Notes under the pieces: generated by a model
What the model saw: the letters and a program-made list of their open reading frames with translations, nothing else
Database searches by the model: none
What the model was told of the DNA's origin: nothing
Shown: in pieces, positions 1 to 7,622 of the stretch
Layout of the letters: the number at the start of each line of letters is the position of its first letter
How positions within the stretch are numbered: position 1 is the stretch's first letter
Position numbers and translations under genes: made by a program
Source: Planctomycetota bacterium
GTDB taxonomy: Bacteria; Planctomycetota; Planctomycetia; Pirellulales; Pirellulaceae
DNA: 7,622 nucleotides
Direction of reading: 5' to 3'
Assembly: GCA_019347795.1 (NCBI GenBank)
Contig: JAHWKS010000235.1
Location: 1 to 7,622 of the forward strand

Positions 1-1970
<1,970 letters not shown>

Positions 1971-1976
1971 GAGTAA

Positions 1977-1981
1977 TCCCT
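1977..1981 (-). promoter_or_regulatory. Probable ribosome binding site of the DUF4175-like gene
   Basis: The minus strand reads AGGGA, overlapping the TAG stop of the upstream gene, with 6 bases to the ATG at 1970. The match to the anti-Shine-Dalgarno sequence is only partial. The spacing and the 9-base gap between genes suggest translational coupling. Confidence 0.4.
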
Positions 1982-4772
1982 ACGCCAGCTTGTGCAGCCT
2001 GCGAATCGTCCATTCCATAAACAGCACACCGCAGACCAGCGCCATCAGCCAGCCGGCCAGAAGGCGTTCGAAGGTCTGGTCGAGGGCGCCGGAGAGGAAC
2101 GTTTCCTGATCGCGGGGGGTGATGGCGGTCGCCAGCGGCACGCGGCCTTCCGACCCGCGGCCCACCGCTGACGCCAAGCCGATGTAGTAATCCCCCTTGG
2201 TGCGGTCGGCGATGTTTCGCAACAGCGCGTCGTTCCGCTGCGGCCGCTCGATCTCGCGATCAGGCACGCGCACCCGGACCTCGCGGGTCAATAGCTCGTC
2301 ATCGGGACTTTGCGGCACGGGCAGCTCCAGGCGATAGTCGCCTTCCATCGCGGTGGTGAACTGGCCGGCGTACATCCCCTCGCGGGCGGCGTCTTTGATC
2401 TTCCGCAGCACGAGCGGCTTGCGAACTCCGTCGGGCTGCACCAGCACCGCTTGAACCTCTTCCACGGTGAGCGGGTTGAACTGCGGGTCGGTCAGGTTGG
2501 CGCGGATCGCCACCTGATCGCCGATGAGCGCCCGCTCCTTGTCCACCAGCAGCACGCCGCGGTTGGAGTCCCGCAAGAGCCGTCCCTGCGAGGCCCAGCG
2601 GATGAGCTTCGTGTAGTAACGCTCGAAGTAGCCGTCGTCGATGGCGCGGACCCGCCACATCTCGCCGCTGGCCTGGAAGAAGACCCGGCCGGCGCCGTAG
2701 AAATGGCCCGCCATGTAGATCGGAAGCTGATCGTCCAGCTTCGTGCTGGGGTCGGAGAAGTAGGCATACACCGCGGCGCCCGGCTTGGCCTCTTTCGTCG
2801 CGTAGTAACCGTACACGCCGGCGAAGGAAAGCCAGGCGTTCTCGTTTTCGATCTGGCTGTCTTCCAGCCAGAGGAATTCGGCCTCGTTCCCCTCGCGGGT
2901 GAAGTCGAGGTTCCACGATGTCTCCGAGCCGAAGCGGCCCAGCCGCAGCGTGGGCGAAAACCGATCGTAGAATGTGACCGGGTACAGGCCCTTGATAGTT
3001 TGCAGCCGCGGGTCCTCGCGCCGACCGCCGGTCCAGGTGGGGGTGAACACCGGGCCGGCCACGGTGATCAGTCCGCCCGCCTTCTCGGCGATCCACCGCT
3101 CCAGCACATCGACCTGCTGCTCGTCGAGCATCCGCCAGTCAGGATCGAAGGCGACCACGCAGTCGTACTCGAACATCTCCTCGGGGGTGCGGGGGAACTC
3201 GTCGAGCATCACGTCCCCCTCCTGGTAACTTTGCGGCGTGCCGGACTGCAGCAGCACGTGGAGCGTGGTGTCTTTATCGCGGAAGAGCAAATTGCGGAGG
3301 AACTGGTATTCCCGCATCGGGCCGCCGGCGAAGAGCAGGACCTTGTTCTTGCGTTCGACTACCTGCACCGCAGCCGACTTCTCATTGTCCCGCGGGTCGT
3401 GCTCCTGCGCGATCCCGCTGACGCGGACGCGGTACACGCGGCGTCCCGGCTCGCCGGGGGTGACCTCGAACTTGACCGGGATCACGTCCCCCTCGTCCCC
3501 CAACTCCAGCCGCACTTCGTCTTCGGGGGTGAGATTCGTTTCGTCGTCGCCGGCCCCCGAGGCCAACTCTACGCGGACCGCCCGGCCCGGCTCCAGCCCG
3601 AAGGATTGGATGAAGGCGGTGATTCCAAAATCGTCGCCGGGATAAACCCGCGGCGGCGCCTCAACATCGACCACCCGCACGTTGACCGGCGTTTTGTCCG
3701 AGCCGACGCCGACCGGATAAACCCGCACCCCGGCGTCTTGCGCCAACGGCAGGACTGCGGACGTTTTGACGCCGGCGTTTTCGCCGCCGTCGGTGACGAG
3801 GATGACGCCCGCGACCGGGCCGCCGCGCTCCTTGTTCACGACGTGCCGCAGCGCCTCGCCGATGCGGGTCTCGACGCCGCGGGCCACGAGATGCTCGGCC
3901 CAGTTCACGTCGTCGGGATCGGCAGTCGGGGCTTCTTCACCCCCCTGGCGATCTTCGGTTGTGATCGGCGCCGTCTCGACAGGCGCCGGAGGCGATGGCT
4001 CTTTCAATCCGGCGGCCGCCAGGAGCGAGACTCGCGGGTTGCGAAGATTCGCGATTCCGACCAGCGCGAGCGCCGCGATCAGCGTGATGACGGCGCTAGA
4101 CAACATCCACGAAGCGGCAGTCGCATATGCCCCATTCCGCAGCATCAGGAAGTAGGCGACGCTCGCCGCCAGCGACAGCGCGAAGACGGCCAGGGCCACC
4201 CCGCCCAAAAGCCGCACTTCCTGCAGGCCTTCGCGATAACGAGCGTCCTGCTCCACCTGCGCCTCGGCGCTCGTGGCGCCCGCGGACGACTTGGCGAACG
4301 AGGCGATCTCCACCGGCTGCGCAGTCTGATCGAAGCGGTACACCACCACGTCGTGCTTCTTCCGCAGGTCGCCGAGCAATTCGCCTTGCGTGAACGCCGC
4401 CATCACCTGCTCGATCCGACTCGCGCCGCCGGTCGAACTGTCGAGCGTGTCCTGCAGTCCCATGCTCTGGCTGGTATCCACCAACACCAACGCTCGGGAG
4501 TTTTTGATGAGCTTCCGCTCCGTCCGCTTCTCGACTTCGAGGAAGAAGATCAACAGGCCCGCGAAGGCCAGCAAGCGGAGCACCAACAGCGCGGCAGCCA
4601 CCCCCGGCCGCAGCTCGACGCTGTCCATCCAGTACACGACGGCGATGAACGCCAGCGCCGCCAGGCCCACGCCCGCCAGCAGCAGCCAGTGCCACCACTC
4701 GCTCATATACTGCAGCCGCGCGAGCGTGAAGTACGTCCGCGTCGCCGCTTCGGCAAAAAGGGGAGAAAGCAT
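1980..4772 (-). CDS. VWA domain membrane protein with degenerate glutamine-amidotransferase-like domain
   Basis: The protein has 930 residues from ATG 4772. The N-terminus carries two membrane helices (about 28-48 and 57-78). A VWA domain follows, with the metal-site motif DTSQS (D99, S101, S103), T302 in ETRIGEAL and D328 in VTDGG, so all MIDAS motifs are present. Between the first and second halves of the VWA domain lie two further hydrophobic segments (about 190-211 and 218-241) and a Pro/Glu-rich linker. About 362-470 is Ig-like. About 476-720 resembles a class I glutamine amidotransferase fold (KVLLFAGGPMREYQFLRNLL at 477-496), but no nucleophile-elbow Cys is visible, so catalysis is unlikely. 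About 745-835 is another beta domain. A final membrane helix lies at about 905-920, with a basic tail RRLHKLA. An in-frame TTG at 4868 would add 32 residues, but that extension lies in a palindromic repeat and does not look coding; ATG 4706 (MSEWWHW) is an alternative. Similar genes sit in MoxR/DUF58/Bat-type clusters. Role: probable envelope-associated protein-binding scaffold; substrate unknown. Confidence 0.9.
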   Translation of the reverse strand: MLSPLFAEAATRTYFTLARLQYMSEWWHWLLLAGVGLAALAFIAVVYWMDSVELRPGVAAALLVLRLLAFAGLLIFFLEVEKRTERKLIKNSRALVLVDTSQSMGLQDTLDSSTGGASRIEQVMAAFTQGELLGDLRKKHDVVVYRFDQTAQPVEIASFAKSSAGATSAEAQVEQDARYREGLQEVRLLGGVALAVFALSLAASVAYFLMLRNGAYATAASWMLSSAVITLIAALALVGIANLRNPRVSLLAAAGLKEPSPPAPVETAPITTEDRQGGEEAPTADPDDVNWAEHLVARGVETRIGEALRHVVNKERGGPVAGVILVTDGGENAGVKTSAVLPLAQDAGVRVYPVGVGSDKTPVNVRVVDVEAPPRVYPGDDFGITAFIQSFGLEPGRAVRVELASGAGDDETNLTPEDEVRLELGDEGDVIPVKFEVTPGEPGRRVYRVRVSGIAQEHDPRDNEKSAAVQVVERKNKVLLFAGGPMREYQFLRNLLFRDKDTTLHVLLQSGTPQSYQEGDVMLDEFPRTPEEMFEYDCVVAFDPDWRMLDEQQVDVLERWIAEKAGGLITVAGPVFTPTWTGGRREDPRLQTIKGLYPVTFYDRFSPTLRLGRFGSETSWNLDFTREGNEAEFLWLEDSQIENENAWLSFAGVYGYYATKEAKPGAAVYAYFSDPSTKLDDQLPIYMAGHFYGAGRVFFQASGEMWRVRAIDDGYFERYYTKLIRWASQGRLLRDSNRGVLLVDKERALIGDQVAIRANLTDPQFNPLTVEEVQAVLVQPDGVRKPLVLRKIKDAAREGMYAGQFTTAMEGDYRLELPVPQSPDDELLTREVRVRVPDREIERPQRNDALLRNIADRTKGDYYIGLASAVGRGSEGRVPLATAITPRDQETFLSGALDQTFERLLAGWLMALVCGVLFMEWTIRRLHKLA

Positions 4773-4847
4773 GCGAGGGTTCAGGGGGAACTGTGGCTCG
4801 TGATTAGTCGGTGCGAAAATGTGACACTTGTAGCCGCGGATTGTTTG

Positions 4848-4906
4848 AACAGGAGTCAACAGAGACAACGGAGGACGATTCTCTGCGTCCTCTGTATCCT
4901 CTGTTG
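4848..4906 (+). repeat. Dispersed imperfect palindrome, copy A
   Basis: This is a 59-base element starting AACAGGAG. Within it, 21-base arms at 4857-4877 and 4886-4906 can pair at 17 of 21 positions around an 8-base loop, so it could form a hairpin in DNA or RNA. Aligned without gaps to the reverse complement of the second element at 5025-5083, it matches at 46 of 59 positions. Its motifs of the ACAGAGG/ACGGAGG type resemble short repeats I recall scattered between genes in planctomycetes and other bacteria. It has no coding capacity. Its role is unknown; it may be a non-autonomous mobile repeat or an attenuator. Confidence 0.7.
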
Positions 4907-5024
4907 TCTATTTGCACACGCCGCCGGATTAATCACGATGTAATGCCTTGATCGATTATCAATTTCTCAAACTTACCGACTTAGTTTCGAGTTTGATCCT
5001 TCCTGGAGCCGACTTGGAACGAGT

Positions 5025-5083
5025 TAACGGAGCACACAGAGAAAACAGAGACTCCTCCTCCGTTTCCTTTGTTGCCTCCTGTT
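5025..5083 (-). repeat. Dispersed imperfect palindrome, copy B, inverted relative to copy A
   Basis: Read on the minus strand, this 59-base element starts AACAGGAGGCAACA and aligns to the plus strand of copy A with 13 mismatches and no gaps. It is itself an imperfect palindrome: GTTAACGGAG at 5023-5032 on one side and CTCCTGTTTAAC at 5076-5087 on the other, with matching purine-rich and pyrimidine-rich arms between them. The outer ends extend the pairing a few bases beyond the aligned core. It lies about 45 bases after the stop of the upstream VWA gene, so its transcript could fold as a hairpin in the operon mRNA. Confidence 0.7.
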
Positions 5084-5127
5084 TAACAGGGACGCGCCAG
5101 CGAAGTTCGCTTGTCATTTTGCATTTC

Positions 5128-7536
5128 TCACCCGCCATTGCCGCGCGGCGGATGATAACTCGTTGCGTACGCCATCAACTGTTCGCCCAACAACAGCCCG
5201 ACGAGGACGTAAAACAGGTACCGGCTCCAGCGGAAGCCGCCGAGGCCGAGAAAGTCGAGCGTTCCCACGTCGTGCTCTTGCCAGTCGCGCACCTGCGGCG
5301 TGAGCGGCTCCAACTCGGCGAGGATTTCCCGCGTCCCCAGCCGCTCCAGGCGCCCTTCCTCCGGCGCCACATTCACGGCGAAGCGGCGCACGTCGGGCGT
5401 TCCTTCGCTGGTGAGCGGCCACGCCTCATAGACGCCGGCCCGGGCTGTCTCGTGAAATTGCGACAGCGATGAGCCGCCCAGTGAGGCGGTGATCAGCGGA
5501 TCGTTCTCCTTCTCCGCCGCGGCCGGTTTCACGAACACCACGGGAATCTCCGGATCGGCGCCCGGCGCCACGAAACTCACTTCGCGTCGATAGCGATCCG
5601 CGGCCAGAATCACCGGCAGTTCAGTCCCCACGGGATAGGAAATGTTTTCGCGTCCCGACGCCGCCAAGTGCGATTGCAGCTTCAAGTTCACGACCACGAA
5701 GCTCGGCCCGACGGCCCAGTTGTTCCACATCGGCGCCGCGGTGGTGAGAATGGCCATCACGCGCCCCTTGCCGAACGACTTCTCGACCACCAGCGGGAAA
5801 TGATCCCGCAGCCGGGCGACGATGCGGGCGCCCGAGGCGGGATCAGGCCGCCACGCCGCCGGCGCCTGCAAGTACTGGTGCACGTTCACCAGCCGCAACA
5901 GCGGGTTTCGCTCGCCCAAGAGCGGCGCGAACACCGGGTGGTCCTCGACCTGCATGTCCGGCTCGGCCTGCTCCAGCGGCGCCACCAGATAGCCGACCTT
6001 CTCCAGCGGCACAGGAAAGAATCCCTCGCCGTCGCGGTGCATCGTTCCATTGTACGCCTGCAGGTTCACGTTGGGCCCGGCGTAAATCGCCACGCCGCCG
6101 CCGTTCTTGACGTACGTCTCCAGGTTCTCAATCGCCGGCGCGTCCAGCCGCGGCACATCGCACAGGAACACCGCTTTGTATTCTTCCAGCAACTCCGTCG
6201 CGATGTTGTTGAGGAACGGCGCCGACTGGGAATCGACCACCACCCCCGTATTCGCCCGGGAGCCGGGCTGGAAGACCGAGGTGAGGTAGAACTCATTCCG
6301 CCGCTCAGGATCGCCGTCCACCAGGAGAATCCTCTCCGCCGCCGGGAAGTCGATCACCGCATAGCGAAGGTTGTCCACCGCCACCGGATCGGCCGGCAAC
6401 TCCGCCTCGACCGCGTGCCGGCCGGACTTGGGGAAATACACCTGCATCCGCCCCACGGCCGTGTCGCCGGGCGCGATCTCTTCGATCAACACCGGCGGTA
6501 AGTCGGTCACCTGCCTGGGCGCCTCGCCGGGGGCGGCCCCGGCCGGATCGTCGAAGAAGATCGACCGCATCTTCACCTGCACGTTATGAGCCGTGCTGCG
6601 GCCGAAGTTCTTCACCGAGACATTCACAAACAGCGGCACGCCGGCCGCTCGCGTCTCGTTGGCGGGCGAGAGGTCGGTGATCGCCAGGTTCGGCTGGTCC
6701 TGATTGACGCAGGTCACCAGGTGAACCTCCGCCTTCGTATCGGCCAAAGCTTGGAGGTGCTTCTTCGGCTCGGCCGGATTGCTCCACTCGTTGGCGCGGA
6801 AGTCGGAGACGACATACACGATGCGGTTTTCATCCCCGGCGTCGTCCAGCAGTTGCCGCACCAGCGACAACGCCGGCGCGGGGCCGACCGCCAGTTGCGA
6901 GGGCTCGAACGTGCGGGTGATCTCCTCCAGCCGGGCGTCAAATTCGGTATCGATGTACTCGGCGTGAACGTCCGCGACGCGGGCGGCCTCGTTTCCGCCG
7001 GCGACTTTCGCGGATTCCTCGATTTTCGGATTCGCATTTTCCTCACTCTTCGCGGCAAGTGGAGCGGCGGTTTCTTCATCCGCGCTGGCGGCAGCCCGGG
7101 AAAAACGGATGAGCGTGAATCGCTGCCGCCCCTCCGCCTCTCGCGACTGCAGAGCGACGCTCTTGACCACCTGCAATGCCCGGTCGAACGCGAAGGCGCC
7201 GCCGACCCGCTCCGACATGGAGAAGCTGTCATCCAGCAAAACGTAATGGTGCGTTGTGCGGCCGCCGAAGAGCGAGGCGAACTGATCGTCCCGGCAGCCC
7301 ACCCCGGCCAGCATCATCACCACGAACAATATCGCCGCCACCCGCATCAGCAAAAGCAGAAGCTGCTTGAGCCACACCCAGTTGCGATGCTTCTTGTAGC
7401 TGACCAGCAAAAAGTCCATCGCCGCCCACTTCACCCGCCGATGCCGCATCATGTTGATCAGATGGATCAACACCGGCACGGCCGCCAGGCCCAGCAGCGA
7501 GAGAAGCACGGGAGTGGAGAAAAGACTGTAAAGCAT
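5128..7536 (-). CDS. BatA-type VWA membrane protein with degenerate glutamine-amidotransferase-like domain
   Basis: The protein has 802 residues from ATG 7536. Residues 1-80 match the BatA N-terminal type. They comprise a hydrophobic helix (about 7-27), a strongly basic loop (NMMRHRRVKWAAMDFLLVSY at 28-47) and a second helix (about 59-79). A VWA domain follows, with DDSFS at 102-106 (D102, S104, S106) and the later VVSDF strand at 242-246. The MIDAS threonine is not evident: the expected segment reads QLAVGPAPALSLVRQLL. A hydrophilic, Ala/Glu-rich insertion occupies about 148-200. About 284-385 looks like a CARDB-type beta domain (VNVSVKNFGRSTAHNVQVK). About 400-615 resembles an amidotransferase fold (RILLVDGDPERRNEF; VKNGGGVAIYAGPN) without a catalytic Cys. 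A C-terminal helix lies at about 772-790. The charge pattern puts the basic loop inside and VWA through amidotransferase regions outside the cytoplasmic membrane. A TTG at 7548 would add four residues, but the ATG is preferred because BatA proteins usually begin right at the first helix. The role is probably metal-dependent protein binding at the envelope; this is inferred. Confidence 0.9.
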   Translation of the reverse strand: MLYSLFSTPVLLSLLGLAAVPVLIHLINMMRHRRVKWAAMDFLLVSYKKHRNWVWLKQLLLLLMRVAAILFVVMMLAGVGCRDDQFASLFGGRTTHHYVLLDDSFSMSERVGGAFAFDRALQVVKSVALQSREAEGRQRFTLIRFSRAAASADEETAAPLAAKSEENANPKIEESAKVAGGNEAARVADVHAEYIDTEFDARLEEITRTFEPSQLAVGPAPALSLVRQLLDDAGDENRIVYVVSDFRANEWSNPAEPKKHLQALADTKAEVHLVTCVNQDQPNLAITDLSPANETRAAGVPLFVNVSVKNFGRSTAHNVQVKMRSIFFDDPAGAAPGEAPRQVTDLPPVLIEEIAPGDTAVGRMQVYFPKSGRHAVEAELPADPVAVDNLRYAVIDFPAAERILLVDGDPERRNEFYLTSVFQPGSRANTGVVVDSQSAPFLNNIATELLEEYKAVFLCDVPRLDAPAIENLETYVKNGGGVAIYAGPNVNLQAYNGTMHRDGEGFFPVPLEKVGYLVAPLEQAEPDMQVEDHPVFAPLLGERNPLLRLVNVHQYLQAPAAWRPDPASGARIVARLRDHFPLVVEKSFGKGRVMAILTTAAPMWNNWAVGPSFVVVNLKLQSHLAASGRENISYPVGTELPVILAADRYRREVSFVAPGADPEIPVVFVKPAAAEKENDPLITASLGGSSLSQFHETARAGVYEAWPLTSEGTPDVRRFAVNVAPEEGRLERLGTREILAELEPLTPQVRDWQEHDVGTLDFLGLGGFRWSRYLFYVLVGLLLGEQLMAYATSYHPPRGNGG

Positions 7537-7567
7537 GAAGGAGCCCAAGCCGCGGGATTGCCCGCGT

Positions 7568-7622
7568 GGTCAGGAGTCAGGGGTCAGGAGTCAGGGGTCA
7601 GGAGTCAGGGGTCAGGGGTCAG
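7568..7622. repeat. GTCAGG heptamer tandem repeat
   Basis: Seven full 7-base units and one partial unit run to the window edge. They alternate GGTCAGG and AGTCAGG for six units, making a 14-base higher-order period repeated three times, and then end with two GGTCAGG-type units. The array starts about 32 bases upstream of the ATG at 7536. Heptameric short tandem repeats between genes are known from cyanobacteria (STRR families), and I recall similar arrays in planctomycetes. The true array length is unknown because it is cut by the window edge, and it may be the reason the contig ends here. Confidence 0.9.

Larger units (their letters stand above)
4773..5127. other. 355-base gap between the two VWA genes
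   Basis: This gap holds no gene I can support. It contains two related imperfect palindromes (listed separately) with a more AT-rich middle part, about 4921-5010. A promoter for the downstream VWA gene would be expected here, reading on the minus strand. The best -35-like hexamers are TTGAGA (4970-4965) and TTGATA (4962-4957), but neither has a good -10 box at 16-18 bases, so I do not call a promoter. No strong Shine-Dalgarno motif precedes ATG 4772. A short exact palindrome AGCGAAGTTCGCT lies at 5099-5111, just after the upstream stop, without a T tract on the minus strand. Confidence 0.6.

Noticed and set aside
4773..4868. 32-residue N-terminal extension of the middle VWA protein from a TTG
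   Set aside because: The start would lie inside a palindromic repeat, the extension has no membrane or signal character, and ATG 4772 gives a normal arrangement leading into the first helix.
2310..4943. 877-residue open frame on the plus strand
   Set aside because: It lies entirely antisense to the well-supported VWA gene. Its translation is rich in Arg, His, Pro and Gln with no recognisable domain, as expected of a stop-poor shadow frame in GC-rich DNA.
4934..4970. Sigma-70-like promoter for the middle VWA gene
   Set aside because: Two -35-like hexamers exist (TTGAGA, TTGATA), but the sequences at 16-18 base spacing (for example GGCATT, GCATTA, ATCGTG) are poor -10 boxes.
5099..5111. Palindrome AGCGAAGTTCGCT as a terminator of the upstream gene
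   Set aside because: The stem is short and on the minus strand is followed by GGCGCG rather than a T tract, so it is not a convincing intrinsic terminator.
5668..6501. 277-residue open frame on the plus strand
   Set aside because: It is antisense to the BatA-type gene, has His/Arg-rich composition and no domain, and is a shadow frame.
7288..7302. Possible lipobox at AGVGC in the BatA-type protein
   Set aside because: The Cys follows the second membrane helix at residue 81, not an N-terminal signal peptide, and the -3 position is Gly, so lipidation is unlikely.

Overview
The window reads as a short contig from a high-GC planctomycete-like bacterium, probably Pirellulales or a relative. The evidence is a minus-strand set of membrane genes of the kind these bacteria carry downstream of MoxR ATPase and DUF58 genes, plus short dispersed and heptameric repeats between genes. 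The taxonomic call is inference from gene content and style. There is no marker gene such as rRNA in the window.

Layout, read 5' to 3' on the minus strand from right to left. The right edge (7568-7622) is a GTCAGG heptamer tandem repeat that runs off the window. Next comes a BatA-type VWA membrane protein with a degenerate glutamine-amidotransferase-like region (start 7536, stop 5128). A 355-base gap follows, holding two related imperfect palindromes in opposite orientation (4848-4906 and 5025-5083). Then comes a second, larger VWA plus amidotransferase-like membrane protein (start 4772, stop 1980). Nine bases later begins a third, large membrane protein of the DUF4175-like type (start 1970). 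Its frame stays open until it enters a C/G-only tract at about 1-149, which looks like a sequencing or assembly artefact (poly-G on the coding strand). No RNA gene, CRISPR array, insertion sequence or plus-strand gene is supported.

From what is known of neighbouring families, the three proteins probably form one envelope-associated complex. The two VWA domains would be metal-dependent protein-binding modules, the degenerate amidotransferase folds would be non-catalytic scaffolds, and the third protein would be a large anchored partner with beta-rich and coiled-coil parts. The substrate and physiological role are unknown; the Bat/MoxR link is by similarity only.

The most interesting features are the VWA domain of the middle gene, which appears to be split by a two-helix membrane hairpin; an insertion at the equivalent place in the first gene's VWA domain; and the palindromic repeat pair that separates two otherwise co-directional operon members. 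I did not find convincing evidence of a wholly undescribed defence or mobile system.
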